A stretch of 64,000 nt of DNA from an uncultured Raoultella sp. (GTDB taxonomy: Bacteria; Pseudomonadota; Gammaproteobacteria; Enterobacterales; Enterobacteriaceae), in contig CAAEVH010000055.1 in assembly GCA_900759445.1 (NCBI GenBank), positions 62,001-126,000 of the forward strand, written 5' to 3'. Below are positions 1 to 8,645 of this stretch, piece by piece. The notes under the pieces are model-generated. The model had not been told where the DNA came from, did no database searches, and saw only the letters and a program-made list of their open reading frames with translations. Every line of letters begins with the position of its first letter. Position 1 is the stretch's first letter. The position numbers were made by a program, and so were the translations under genes.

Positions 1-384
1 GCTGGCCCGGCAAAAACGCCGGAAGGCTATGCCTCTGGTTCGCTTGGACCAACCACGGCAGGGCGTATGGATTCGTATGTTGACCAGCTTCAGTCCGCAG
101 GTGGCAGCATGATCATGCTGGCGAAAGGCAACCGCAGCCAGCAGGTGACCGATGCCTGTCATAAGCATGGCGGCTTCTACTTAGGCAGTATCGGCGGCCC
201 GGCAGCGGTGCTGGCCCAGGGCAGTATCAAGAGTCTGGAGTGTGTGGAATACCCTGAACTGGGGATGGAAGCCATCTGGAAAATTGAAGTGGAAGATTTC
301 CCGGCGTTTATCCTGGTGGATGACAAAGGCAACGATTTCTTCAAGCAGATTCAGACGTCGCAGTGCGCACGCTGCGTTAAGTAA
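1..384 (+). CDS. fumA: Fumarate hydratase class I, C-terminal part (FumA-type)
   Basis: The frame is open from base 1, so the gene starts upstream of the window and only the last 127 codons are present. FumA is an oxygen-sensitive [4Fe-4S] enzyme that interconverts fumarate and malate in the TCA cycle. The visible part has the beta-subunit-type swivelling domain: [12 protein letters not shown], the [13 protein letters not shown] loop, [14 protein letters not shown], and the ending QCARCVK. It reads almost residue for residue like E. coli FumA and has fumC next to it, as in E. coli. The gene ends at TAA 382-384, just before a strong terminator. FumB is the only close alternative; the fumC neighbour argues for fumA. 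Confidence 0.96.
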   Translation, partial: AGPAKTPEGYASGSLGPTTAGRMDSYVDQLQSAGGSMIMLAKGNRSQQVTDACHKHGGFYLGSIGGPAAVLAQGSIKSLECVEYPELGMEAIWKIEVEDFPAFILVDDKGNDFFKQIQTSQCARCVK

Positions 385-390
385 CGTCAG

Positions 391-414
391 CCGCCCTTCG
401 GGGCGGTTTTTTTT
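391..414 (+). terminator. Rho-independent terminator after fumA
   Basis: A six-pair GC stem CCGCCC/GGGCGG closes a TTCG tetraloop and is followed by eight T residues. It lies 7 bases after the fumA stop and separates fumA from the independent fumC promoter. Confidence 0.93.
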
Positions 415-456
415 ACCGCACGAACCACCAAACGACAGATTAATCCTCGTTAATAC
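415..456 (+). promoter_or_regulatory. marbox/soxbox and -10 of the fumC promoter
   Basis: Bases 415-434 (ACCGCACGAACCACCAAACG) match every fixed position of the MarA/SoxS/Rob consensus AYnGCACnnWnnRYYAAAYn. A plausible -10, TAATAC, lies at 451-456, 16 bases after the box. The box would therefore cover the -35 region, as in class II activation. E. coli fumC is a known SoxS/MarA target, which fits. The exact transcription start is inferred. Confidence 0.75.
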
Positions 457-525
457 TCATAAGACCAATGCAAATAGGCAATGTCGAAACATAACCTAAT
501 CAATTGTTAATGTAAGGAGCAGGTA

Positions 526-1929
526 ATGGTAACGGTACGCCGCGAGAATGATTCAATGGGGGCGATTGATGTTCCAGCCGATAAGCTTTGGGGCGCGCAA
601 ACCCAACGTTCGCTGGAGCATTTTCGTATCTCTACGGAGAAAATGCCGGTCTCGCTGATCCATGCGCTGGCGCTGACGAAACGCGCTGCAGCAAAGGTTA
701 ACCAGGATCTCGGGCTGCTGGCGGAGGATAAAGCCAGGGCTATTATGCAGGCCGCAGATGAGGTGTTGGCGGATAAACACCGCGATGAGTTTCCGCTGGC
801 CATCTGGCAAACCGGGTCAGGTACGCAAAGCAATATGAACATGAACGAGGTGCTGGCAAACCGGGCCAGCGAGTTGCTGGGCGGCGTGCGGGGGATGGAA
901 CGGAAAGTTCACCCCAACGATGATGTTAATAAAAGCCAAAGCTCGAATGATGTGTTCCCGACCGCAATGCACGTTGCCGCGCTGCTGGCGCTGCGTAACT
1001 CACTGATCCCGCAGTTAAATGTCTTAACCAAAACGCTCAGTGATAAATCACACGCTTTCGCGGATATCGTCAAAATTGGTCGTACACATCTGCAAGATGC
1101 AACCCCGCTTACGCTTGGCCAGGAGATTTCCGGCTGGGTGGCAATGCTTGAACATAACCTCAGACACATTGAAAACAGCTTACCCCACGTGGCGGAACTG
1201 GCGCTGGGGGGAACCGCGGTAGGGACCGGACTGAACACGCATCCGGAATATGCCCGTCGGGTCGCGGATGAATTGCGGGACATTACCTGTGCGCCGTTCG
1301 TTACCGCACCGAATAAATTTGAAGCGCTAGCTACCTGCGATGCACTGGTTCACGCCCACGGCGCGCTAAAAGGGTTGGCGGCATCGCTGATGAAAATCGC
1401 CAACGATGTGCGCTGGCTGGCATCCGGTCCACGTTGCGGGATTGGCGAAATTTCGATTCCTGAAAATGAACCGGGCAGCTCCATTATGCCGGGTAAGGTC
1501 AATCCTACCCAGTGTGAAGCGCTGACCATGCTTTGCTGTCAGGTAATGGGCAACGATGTCGCCATCAACATGGGCGGAGCGTCAGGTAATTTTGAGCTAA
1601 ACGTTTACCGACCAATGGTCATCCACAATTTCCTGCAGTCGGTGCGTCTGCTGGCTGACGGTATGGAAAGCTTTAACGAGCACTGCGCGACAGGAATCGA
1701 GCCTAATCGTGAACGAATCGATCAACTGCTCAACGAGTCGCTAATGCTGGTGACCGCGCTCAATACCCATATCGGTTATGATAAAGCCGCTGAAATTGCC
1801 AAAAAGGCGCACAAAGAGGGGCTGACGTTAAAAGCCTCCGCCCTGGCGCTGGGGTATCTAACCGAAGCGGAGTTTGACAGCTGGGTACGCCCGGAACTGA
1901 TGGTTGGCAGTATGCGGCCAGGCAGTTAA
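526..1929 (+). CDS. fumC: Fumarate hydratase class II FumC
   Basis: This is the iron-independent, heat-stable fumarase that replaces FumA under oxidative stress or iron shortage. At 467 residues it has full family length. Visible landmarks are [13 protein letters not shown] near residue 100, [13 protein letters not shown], the catalytic-histidine motif [10 protein letters not shown], and the superfamily signature [13 protein letters not shown] around residue 320. AAGGAGCAGG gives a good ribosome site 6-7 bases before the ATG. The stop codon overlaps that of the convergent tus gene (fumC ends at 1929, tus at 1926). The marbox upstream points to MarA/SoxS/Rob control. Confidence 0.98.
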   Translation: MVTVRRENDSMGAIDVPADKLWGAQTQRSLEHFRISTEKMPVSLIHALALTKRAAAKVNQDLGLLAEDKARAIMQAADEVLADKHRDEFPLAIWQTGSGTQSNMNMNEVLANRASELLGGVRGMERKVHPNDDVNKSQSSNDVFPTAMHVAALLALRNSLIPQLNVLTKTLSDKSHAFADIVKIGRTHLQDATPLTLGQEISGWVAMLEHNLRHIENSLPHVAELALGGTAVGTGLNTHPEYARRVADELRDITCAPFVTAPNKFEALATCDALVHAHGALKGLAASLMKIANDVRWLASGPRCGIGEISIPENEPGSSIMPGKVNPTQCEALTMLCCQVMGNDVAINMGGASGNFELNVYRPMVIHNFLQSVRLLADGMESFNEHCATGIEPNRERIDQLLNESLMLVTALNTHIGYDKAAEIAKKAHKEGLTLKASALALGYLTEAEFDSWVRPELMVGSMRPGS

Positions 1930-2858
1930 TCCGCAACGTAGTACAGGTGCAGCCGGGGAATAATCAATCTCAACGGCTGCGCCTGAGGTTTATAACGATG
2001 CTGAACATTGTCGGCATCATAATTCAGTAACTCGCCGATATCTGGTACGGTCATGCCGTTTTCATTGTTGAGCAACGCGATCAAGGGCGTCGGGCAGGCA
2101 TATTGCACCTGCTTTTGTTCTCCTTTGTACCAGACGCGGGCGATGGGCTGCACTTTTACCGGCCGTTTAATCTTCAGGCGCGCCTGCTGGCCCAGGGCGG
2201 CGACATCCTGATATTCCCGTTCAAGTTTCGCCTGCCACTCTTCCCGCGTCCAGGGATGTACGCTGCGCGGCGACGTCAGGCTTTTTTCCAGTTGTTGCAG
2301 TACTTCATCGCGTTTCAGATTTTTAATAATGTGCTTGTTGGCCCAGCCAAATCGCAGGGTGGCAGGTTCTCTGACAAAGGTGAGCGTACGATAGGCATTC
2401 AGCGTAATCAGTCCCGGCAGGTGGCGATGCACCCATTCAAAACGCGCTGCCGGTGCCAGCCCTGATTCAACCGTGACAATGCGCTCGAAGGTGGTTTTTA
2501 GCTGGTTAATACGCTGTATTTGCTCTTCCAGAGCGCGCTGAGCTGCGTTATCTACCTGATAACACAGTACGCCTGGCAGGCGGACGGCCGCTTTGCTGCT
2601 ACGATTCTCGGACTGTTGCTGGATAAACAGATGACGATAGTGGCGTAGCGCCAGCGTTTCAGCCTCTTTACCTAAATGCTGCTTAACATCAATGTTCTGC
2701 AGTGGAGCATGCTCTGCCTCTTTGACCACTTCCGGTAACGAGAAGACGCGCGCAATCAGCAGCGTCTGCTGCAACAGATTGTCGTTCAGAAGCGCCAACT
2801 CTTGCTCCATCTGGCGGAAGGTGCCGTTCAGGCGGTCGACGAGATCGTAACGGGCCAT
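1926..2858 (-). CDS. tus: DNA replication terminus site-binding protein Tus
   Basis: Tus binds Ter sites as a monomer and blocks the DnaB helicase from one side, trapping replication forks in the terminus. The 310-residue length fits the family (309 in E. coli), and the sequence begins [21 protein letters not shown]. The DNA-contact stretches near [16 protein letters not shown] and the basic C-terminal half ([20 protein letters not shown]) are present. A Ter site lies directly before the start codon, as in E. coli, where Tus binding shuts down its own transcription. rstB lies 73 bases upstream on the same strand. Confidence 0.97.
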   Translation of the reverse strand: MARYDLVDRLNGTFRQMEQELALLNDNLLQQTLLIARVFSLPEVVKEAEHAPLQNIDVKQHLGKEAETLALRHYRHLFIQQQSENRSSKAAVRLPGVLCYQVDNAAQRALEEQIQRINQLKTTFERIVTVESGLAPAARFEWVHRHLPGLITLNAYRTLTFVREPATLRFGWANKHIIKNLKRDEVLQQLEKSLTSPRSVHPWTREEWQAKLEREYQDVAALGQQARLKIKRPVKVQPIARVWYKGEQKQVQYACPTPLIALLNNENGMTVPDIGELLNYDADNVQHRYKPQAQPLRLIIPRLHLYYVAD

Positions 2859-2867
2859 AGATTTACC

Positions 2868-2890
2868 ATTTTAGTTACAACATACTTTTT
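2868..2890 (-). other. terB: Replication terminator site (TerB-type)
   Basis: On the minus strand the core reads AGTATGTTGTAACTAA, which matches the Ter consensus AGNATGTTGTAAYKAA at every position. The G:C pair that forms the locked complex is at base 2885, on the high-coordinate side. By the known polarity of Ter/Tus, forks arriving from higher coordinates would be arrested and those from lower coordinates would pass. The site lies 10 bases before the tus start codon, so it doubles as an autoregulatory operator. Confidence 0.93.
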
Positions 2891-2931
2891 TATAGCACAA
2901 CCTCCACCATTTGACCACCGAGCCGAATGGG

Positions 2932-4233
2932 TCAGGCAGCTGAAATTTCAGGAATGTTATGCCAGACGGACCAACTGAAACAAAAGCGGGCGCCGCCGAG
3001 TTCACTTTCATCACAGACGACCGTACCGCCCATAGCCAATGCGATCGAGTGAACAATGGCTAGCCCAAGCCCGCAACCACCGGTCGCCCGGTCACGGCTG
3101 GGGTCAAGGCGTACAAACGGTTCAAAAACCTGTTCGCGGGCGTCTGGAGCAATACCGGGACCGTCATCTTCCACAACCAGCGTCGCCTGATTACCATTCA
3201 ATAACAGGCTCGCTTGCACCGTAGACTGGCAATAGCGCAGGGCGTTATTCAGTAGATTATCCAGTACGCGCTCCATCAGGCGCATATCCAGCGCGCCGTA
3301 GTCGCCAATATTAAGATGGCGTAAGTGCACCGCACGCTCAGGGTTTACGCTTTGCACATCCTCCAGATGGGTTGTCAGCCAAACGGCCAGGTCTGGTACG
3401 CTGAGCTTCAGTTCATTTTGCGGGCGGTCCAGCCGGGCATAGGTCAGTAATTCTTCGATTAACCCTTCCAGTTGACCAATATCGCGATTCAGCGCCTGGG
3501 ATTCCTGCGCGGTGAGGTTATCACTCATTTCCAGACGATAACGTAGGCGTACCAGTGGGGTACGAAGCTCATGGGCAATGCCATCGATAAGTTGTTTCTT
3601 ACTGGCGATTAGCGCATTGATATTGTCTGCCATCTGGTTAAACGCGATACCCAATCGCTCAAAGCTGGAACCGCTGTCAAATTGGAGGCGTTCGCCCAGA
3701 TGTCCTTCCCCAAAACGCTGTGCAGCAGCTTCCAGTCGCAGCATTTCCTGCCAGTGCGGACGCATCCAGATAAGTACCGGAAAGGCCAGCGAGATGGCAA
3801 TAAACGCCATCAACGCGATGTCCAGCAAGCGCATTTGATGAAGAAAATAGAGATAGGGAAGCGGGCCGACGGCCAGCACGTAATGGCTGCGTGGGATCCG
3901 TTGAATAAATGTGTACTGATCGTCAAGCGCCACGATATCGCCTTCGCGCAAACGTTGCATTGTTTGAACGTCCAGCGTGTACTTATTTAACGGTTCAACG
4001 CGCAGGTCAAAGGAGAGGTTCAAATCCATCTCCTTCAGCGTTTTACCCCAGTCACGTGGCGGGATCTCGCGAAGCTCGCTGCGCATCAGGTATAACGAGC
4101 TTTTCATTAAATCGTCGAGCGATTGTCTGCCTGCGCGCTCTGCGGTGAATTTATAGACCAGGCCGACCAGCAGGGTCATCACCAGAAAGCAGACAAACAG
4201 CAGGAGATAAAACTGTACAAACAGCTTCTTCAT
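2932..4233 (-). CDS. rstB: Sensor histidine kinase RstB
   Basis: RstB is the inner-membrane sensor of the RstAB two-component system, which in E. coli and Salmonella is induced by PhoPQ and controls asr among others. The 433 residues equal the E. coli length. Order: N-terminal membrane helix (7-27), periplasmic domain to about 135, second helix (136-157), HAMP, phospho-acceptor motif GIAHELRTP with His221, N box NLLNNALRY, and ATP-lid motifs DDGPGIAPD and GCGLGLAIV. Its partner rstA is not adjacent but about 3.5 kb away on the same strand, separated by four accessory genes. Confidence 0.97.
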   Translation of the reverse strand: MKKLFVQFYLLLFVCFLVMTLLVGLVYKFTAERAGRQSLDDLMKSSLYLMRSELREIPPRDWGKTLKEMDLNLSFDLRVEPLNKYTLDVQTMQRLREGDIVALDDQYTFIQRIPRSHYVLAVGPLPYLYFLHQMRLLDIALMAFIAISLAFPVLIWMRPHWQEMLRLEAAAQRFGEGHLGERLQFDSGSSFERLGIAFNQMADNINALIASKKQLIDGIAHELRTPLVRLRYRLEMSDNLTAQESQALNRDIGQLEGLIEELLTYARLDRPQNELKLSVPDLAVWLTTHLEDVQSVNPERAVHLRHLNIGDYGALDMRLMERVLDNLLNNALRYCQSTVQASLLLNGNQATLVVEDDGPGIAPDAREQVFEPFVRLDPSRDRATGGCGLGLAIVHSIALAMGGTVVCDESELGGARFCFSWSVWHNIPEISAA

Positions 4234-4298
4234 AAAAAATCACCGAATACATAATATAATGCTCACCGATACTCTCAAAATTGCTGTGATATAAAAAT

Positions 4299-4643
4299 AT
4301 GAATTTCAATCGCTGTTGTTATTTACTACTCATTTTCGCAGCGTTAGGCTGCATTTTCACCTCGCATCCCTTTGTTATATGGTTTTTGCTCGCCAACATA
4401 CTGACGTTGGCAATGTACGGTGCGGATAAAATGGCAGCGCGCAGGGCCTGGCGCCGAGTACCAGAGTCCACTTTGCTGCTGTTTGGCGTTGTTGGCGGGT
4501 GGGGTGGCGCGATAGCCGCTCAACAACTCTTTCGCCATAAAACACAAAAACAGCCATTCAAAACCTACTTTATTATCAGTGTGATAGTTAATGTGTCTGT
4601 CATCGGAGCGGCCTATCATTTCTATCCCATTTCATCCTGGTGA
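4299..4643 (+). CDS. DUF1294 family small membrane protein
   Basis: A 114-residue inner-membrane protein of unknown function. Hydrophobic segments lie near residues 6-20, 25-42, 59-76 and 90-110. The family hallmark is present: MYGADKMAARR, then RVPESTLLLFGVVGGWGGA and FRHKTQKQPF. These are typical of DUF1294, which sometimes occurs fused to cold-shock domains; none is present here. It is divergent from rstB (65 bases apart) and convergent with the next gene. No function can be given. Confidence 0.85.
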   Translation: MNFNRCCYLLLIFAALGCIFTSHPFVIWFLLANILTLAMYGADKMAARRAWRRVPESTLLLFGVVGGWGGAIAAQQLFRHKTQKQPFKTYFIISVIVNVSVIGAAYHFYPISSW

Positions 4644-4665
4644 ACGTCAGTGACAGGCAGCCTGC

Positions 4666-5460
4666 TTACTTGAGACAGGAAACGTACTTTTCACCTGAGC
4701 GCTGCACGATGTCATCGGCATTTTTCGTTATGTCTTTCCCTTCAAACGCGCCATAGAGTTGCTTAAATTTCACCGTACTCAGGCGGTGGGTAATGTCGCT
4801 GACCGTTGCGGCTGGCAGTGGCAACATATTGGGGTAGCTCCACATAAAGGAGACGGCATGCGCCCCAGGGGTGACCTGAACGATATCGCCGGAAAGCACC
4901 ACGCCTTCATCTCGCGCCCAGTGCAGAACGCAGCCGCCAGCAAAGTGTCCGCCGAGGCGTATCACACTGACGTCGCGTGTTAGTTCCAGGGTGTCGCCAT
5001 CCCAAAATTTAATCCACGGGCTGTCGCGCATTACCCACTTGCGGTCGTTGGCATGGAGATAAATGGGAGCGTTAAATTCGTCAGCCCAGTCTTGCATGGT
5101 GGTGTAGTAATGAGGATGCGAAATCGCGATGGCCTTAAGCCCGCCCAGGGACGTTATTAGCATTTTTGTGGCGTCGTCGAGCGTGGCAATGCAGTCCCAT
5201 AAAATATTGCCTTCCGGAGTACGCAGAATAAACGCCCGTTGATCAATTGCAAAACCAGGAACGGTGCGGATGCTGAGGAGGGTGCTGTCATGTTGCCGCC
5301 ACTTATTTGTGTGCGAAGCACAAAGTGCGGCAAAATCGACCCATTCTTGCCCGGTTGCGGGGACATACTGACGTTCGTCCTGGCAGATATCGCAATGTTC
5401 AGGAAGGGCGTCTGCCACCTCATAGGATGTTCCACAGGCTTTGCATAACGTGATCATCAT
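4666..5460 (-). CDS. Metallo-beta-lactamase-fold protein with N-terminal zinc ribbon
   Basis: The protein has 264 residues from the ATG at 5460, chosen because AGAGGAAGAC lies just before it; the frame is open further upstream. The N-terminus carries two Cys pairs (CKAC and CDIC, about 15 residues apart), which looks like a zinc ribbon. A metallo-beta-lactamase-like domain follows, with SHPHYYTTMQDW, LGGHFAGGCVLHW and SGDIVQVTPG. The usual HxHxDH signature is incomplete: it reads HPHYYT, lacking the Asp-His pair, while the later His (GGH) and Asp (SGD) ligands remain. It may bind one metal or have lost hydrolase activity. Substrate unknown. Confidence 0.75.
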   Translation of the reverse strand: MMITLCKACGTSYEVADALPEHCDICQDERQYVPATGQEWVDFAALCASHTNKWRQHDSTLLSIRTVPGFAIDQRAFILRTPEGNILWDCIATLDDATKMLITSLGGLKAIAISHPHYYTTMQDWADEFNAPIYLHANDRKWVMRDSPWIKFWDGDTLELTRDVSVIRLGGHFAGGCVLHWARDEGVVLSGDIVQVTPGAHAVSFMWSYPNMLPLPAATVSDITHRLSTVKFKQLYGAFEGKDITKNADDIVQRSGEKYVSCLK

Positions 5461-5492
5461 GTCTTCCTCTATTGAAAAAACACAGTCAGCAT

Positions 5493-5518
5493 GGCACACC
5501 GATACGCAAGGGTGTGCC
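5493..5518. promoter_or_regulatory. Inverted repeat upstream of the MBL-fold gene
   Basis: GGCACACC (5493-5500) and GGTGTGCC (5511-5518) form a perfect 8-base inverted repeat with a 10-base spacer, 33 bases before the MBL-fold start and between the two divergent genes. It could be an operator or a leader hairpin. No matching regulator is recognised. Confidence 0.4.
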
Positions 5519-5647
5519 CTTTAGTGCTCTACACGATAAGCCAGTGATGGTGAGCGTGGGTCGTTGTGGCCCAACCAGCAGAAAGCAGGAATAATGTCTA
5601 CACCGTCCCTGTCGAGGGGCATTTCCGGCGAAAAATGAGGATAATGT

Positions 5648-6487
5648 TTGGAAAATAGTCTGTTCAACTCCTGGCTCAGCCGTTGGGGACTTACTCCTGA
5701 TGGCCAACCGCTTGAGACGCACACATCACAGCTTTTGCCCGTGGTGACCAAAGATGGTCAGAAAGCCATACTCAAACTCACCGACGATGACAGTGAACGG
5801 AACGGCTGCGAACTAATGGTCTGGTGGAACGGGAATGGTGCTGCAAAAGTGCTTGCTCATGCAGCAGGGGCGATTCTGTTAGAACGTGCAACCGGGGCGG
5901 GGTCTTTAGCGGACATGTCCTGGTCCGGCAATGATGCGCAGGCCTGTCGCATTATTTGCCATGCAGCCAGTCGACTCCATCTCCCCCGGAATGCGTCAAC
6001 GCCTGCGTTAACACCGCTACTTTATTGGTTTCGCGATCTGGCTCCTGCCGCGAAAAAGCATGGCGGCATCCTGACGCATTGTGCAGAGGTGGCAAACGTA
6101 TTGCTCTCCTCTCCCCAGAATGAAGTCGTATTGCACGGTGACTTACACCACGGCAATATTCTTGATTTCGGAACGAAAGGATGGCTGGCTATCGATCCTA
6201 AAGGGCTGGTGGGCGAGCGTGGCTTTGATTACGCCAATATTTTTACTAATCCCGATCTTGCCGATCCCACCAAACCTGTCGCCATTGAGCCAGAAAGATT
6301 CGCACAACGGGTAAATATTGTGTCTGAAATCGCGAGGATTGAACGGCAGCGTTTGCTGATGTGGATTATTGCCTGGTGTGGGTTGTCGTCTGCCTGGTTT
6401 CTGCAAGAAGGAGACTGCGCCACGATACCCCTGCGCATCGCAGAGTTAGCGAGCGCGGAACTCGCTTTTGGGGGTAATCAATTTTGA
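5648..6487 (+). CDS. APH(6)/hydroxyurea phosphotransferase-like kinase
   Basis: A 279-residue protein of the aminoglycoside/hydroxyurea kinase family, which includes streptomycin 6-phosphotransferase StrB. The catalytic loop VLHGDLHHGNILDF supplies Asp and Asn, and AIDPKGLVGERGFDYANIF carries the metal-binding Asp (DFG-like position). The N-lobe Lys is in AILKL, and the VWWNGNGAAKVL segment is typical. The start is a TTG at 5648: an in-frame stop lies at 5642 and AGGA sits 6 bases upstream, with no good later ATG. Whether it phosphorylates streptomycin cannot be told from sequence. It looks like a resident chromosomal gene, with no mobile element nearby. Confidence 0.8.
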   Translation: MENSLFNSWLSRWGLTPDGQPLETHTSQLLPVVTKDGQKAILKLTDDDSERNGCELMVWWNGNGAAKVLAHAAGAILLERATGAGSLADMSWSGNDAQACRIICHAASRLHLPRNASTPALTPLLYWFRDLAPAAKKHGGILTHCAEVANVLLSSPQNEVVLHGDLHHGNILDFGTKGWLAIDPKGLVGERGFDYANIFTNPDLADPTKPVAIEPERFAQRVNIVSEIARIERQRLLMWIIAWCGLSSAWFLQEGDCATIPLRIAELASAELAFGGNQF

Positions 6488-6607
6488 TCTACGACACTGG
6501 GCTGGTAATTCTTTAGAGTTATCATTAGCCTGGTAAATGTTTTATTAATCAATCAGTGAACGGCGGTGTAGTGTGTTTTTTAGCGCAAATTTGACAGGCT
6601 GTGAGCA

Positions 6608-7636
6608 ATGAACGCATTGTTTTTATTATTAAAAAAACGCCCGAACATTATTTTGTTGATGGTCTTACTCATCGGGGCAAACATCGTGGCGTGGCTGTGG
6701 GCTTACAGCGCGTTTAGCAACAACACGTCGTTACTGGCGCTTAGTTTGATCGCGTGGTGCTATGGTTTGCGCCATGCTGTTGATGCCGATCATATCGCCG
6801 CGATAGATAGCGCTACGCGTAAACTCATGCAGCAGAAAAAACGCGCCCTGACGACGGGAGCCTGGTTTTCTCTGGGGCATTCTACCATTGTGGTACTAGC
6901 AAGCATTGGCATTGCGTTGACCACCAGCGTGTTTAAGCAACACATGGCATGGTTTCAGAATGTCGGCGGTCTGATAGGTACCACGGTCTCTGCCGTATTT
7001 CTGCTGATTCTGGCTACCATTAATCTCGTTATTTTCTGTCATGTCTGGAAGGCTTTTCGTCATCTAAAACGCACCGGTACTTACGATGGCACCACAGAGG
7101 ATATGACAGTTTCAGGCCCGCTGAACTGGCTTTTCCGCTCGGCGTTTCGGCTGGTAGGCAAAGACTGGCATATGTATTTTGTCGGCTTTTTGTTTGGCCT
7201 GGGTTTTGATACCGCTACTGAAATTTCTCTGCTCGGAATTTCTGCTTCAAGCGCGTCCAGTGGCATGTCGGTGTGGTCAATTCTCGTGTTCCCGGCGCTG
7301 TTTACCTGCGGCATGGCGCTGATTGACTGCCTTGACAGTATCCTGATGGTTGAGGCCTACGGATGGGCATTCAATAAGCCGCAGCGTAAGCTCTATTACA
7401 ATATGACCATCACCGGGACCTCGGTAATTGTTGCGCTTTTTATTGGCGGGCTGGAGGCGCTGGGGCTTCTCTCTGACGCATTTTCGCTTCAGGGTGGTTT
7501 GTGGGATACCGTCAGCGAGTTGAGTGACCATATGGGGAATGTCGGGTTTGCGATTATTGGCGTCTTTATCGGCTGCTGGATTATTTCTGCAATAAATTAC
7601 CGTTGGAAAAAATACGACGGGCTGACGTTTAGTTGA
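6608..7636 (+). CDS. Nickel/cobalt permease of the NiCoT (HoxN/NixA) family
   Basis: The 342-residue membrane permease imports Ni2+ and/or Co2+ across the inner membrane. The family signature in helix II is intact: RHAVDADHIAAID fits HX4DH. The second signature, LGFDTATEISLL, and GMALIDCLDSILM also fit. About eight hydrophobic helices are visible. The 120-base upstream gap shows no NikR-type GTATGA/TCATAC pair and no obvious cobalamin riboswitch. Metal choice is undetermined. The preceding APH-like gene ends 120 bases upstream, so co-transcription is possible but not shown. Confidence 0.9.
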   Translation: MNALFLLLKKRPNIILLMVLLIGANIVAWLWAYSAFSNNTSLLALSLIAWCYGLRHAVDADHIAAIDSATRKLMQQKKRALTTGAWFSLGHSTIVVLASIGIALTTSVFKQHMAWFQNVGGLIGTTVSAVFLLILATINLVIFCHVWKAFRHLKRTGTYDGTTEDMTVSGPLNWLFRSAFRLVGKDWHMYFVGFLFGLGFDTATEISLLGISASSASSGMSVWSILVFPALFTCGMALIDCLDSILMVEAYGWAFNKPQRKLYYNMTITGTSVIVALFIGGLEALGLLSDAFSLQGGLWDTVSELSDHMGNVGFAIIGVFIGCWIISAINYRWKKYDGLTFS

Positions 7637-7670
7637 CACAAAAGAAAGCCTTCCGTGAAAGGGAAGGCTT
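7637..7670 (-). terminator. Rho-independent terminator downstream of rstA
   Basis: AAGCCTTCC (7646-7654) and GGAAGGCTT (7662-7670) form a 9-pair stem with a 7-base loop. On the minus strand it is followed by a T-rich tail (TTCTTTTG), so it fits termination of rstA. It may also stop the convergent permease transcript, though the plus-strand tail is poor. Confidence 0.7.
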
Positions 7671-7784
7671 GGATCTTACTTGAGGGCTGACTAATTCGCG
7701 GTGATGATACTCACCATCTTCATCACCCAAATCTGGATGATATTAAAAGTGACGGTGTAACGTATAATGGTCGGCCCGTAGGGA

Positions 7785-8519
7785 TTACATTTGAGGTTCA
7801 TCGTCCCAGGCGTGCGGTGCGAACAGATAACCTTTGTTGCGCACCGTTTTGATTCGATAGGGTTCAGTCGCGTTATCGAGCAGTTTTTTGCGTAACCGGG
7901 AAATCGCGACATCAACGCTGCGATCCATGCCGTCATAACTTACGCCGCGCAGGTTCTTCAGCAGCGCATCGCGGTCCATAATTTGCCCGGCATGGGTTGC
8001 CAGCTCCCACAGTAATTCAAAATCTGCGGTGGAAAGAGAGACTTGCTCGCCGCCGAGCAGCACGGAACGATTGGTTGGGTCGATAGTGAGTGTGCCAAAG
8101 CGCAGCGTTGTGTGCGGCGTGATGGTTGCCGCCTGAATGCCTTTAGACTGGACTGAATGTTCATTCTGGCGCAGATGCAGACGCAGGCGAGCAAGCAGCA
8201 CTGCTGGCGGCGTTGTCTTCAGAATATAGTCACAGGCACCCATTTCCAGCGCCAGAATATGGTTCATATCGCTGTCCAGCGAGGTGAGCAGGACAATAGG
8301 ACCCTGCCAGCGTCCGCGCAAATCGCGGCAGATAGTCATCCCATCTTTGCCCGGCAGCATGATATCTAATAACACCAAATCGGGTTGAACTTGCAGGATT
8401 TTCTCCTCGGCCAAATCACCTCGAGGCTCAACGATAACCTCAATATCATGCCGGGCCAGATAGGCTGCAATCAGCGAGCCAACTTCGGGATCATCTTCAA
8501 CAAATACGATGGTGTTCAT
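7785..8519 (-). CDS. rstA: Response regulator RstA
   Basis: An OmpR-family response regulator, partner of RstB. Taking the start at 8519 gives MNTIVFVEDDPEVGSLI, as in E. coli; an in-frame ATG lies three codons upstream. The receiver has the acidic pair at residues 9-10, phospho-acceptor Asp52 in LLDIMLPGKDG, and the Lys in ILKTTPP. The winged-helix output domain runs from about 130, with LSTADFELLWELATHAGQIMDRDALL and VDVAISRLRKKL. The C-terminus (AWDDEPQM) is slightly longer than in E. coli. An RstA box lies upstream of asr in this same window. Confidence 0.97.
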   Translation of the reverse strand: MNTIVFVEDDPEVGSLIAAYLARHDIEVIVEPRGDLAEEKILQVQPDLVLLDIMLPGKDGMTICRDLRGRWQGPIVLLTSLDSDMNHILALEMGACDYILKTTPPAVLLARLRLHLRQNEHSVQSKGIQAATITPHTTLRFGTLTIDPTNRSVLLGGEQVSLSTADFELLWELATHAGQIMDRDALLKNLRGVSYDGMDRSVDVAISRLRKKLLDNATEPYRIKTVRNKGYLFAPHAWDDEPQM

Positions 8520-8574
8520 ATCATTCATTTTGAATATAAAACGCCAACATACACCGCCCCGGTTTTTCCTTCCA

Positions 8575-8591
8575 TTAATCTTTTCTAAACA
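8575..8591 (-). promoter_or_regulatory. Possible PhoP box upstream of rstA
   Basis: On the minus strand TGTTTA-GAAAA-GATTAA resembles a PhoP direct repeat ((T/G)GTTTA-N5-(T/G)GTTTA) with a weak second half. rstA is PhoP-activated in E. coli. No convincing -10 lies at the usual 12-base distance, so the assignment is tentative. Confidence 0.4.
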
Positions 8592-8645
8592 AGAACGCTT
8601 CCGTTATGCTAGGGGCTGATGTTATTGATGTGTTAAGGCAGAGTG

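Noticed and set aside
6488..6607. NikR site or cobalamin riboswitch before the NiCoT gene
   Set aside because: No GTATGA/TCATAC pair and no B12-box-like conserved core in the 120 bases.
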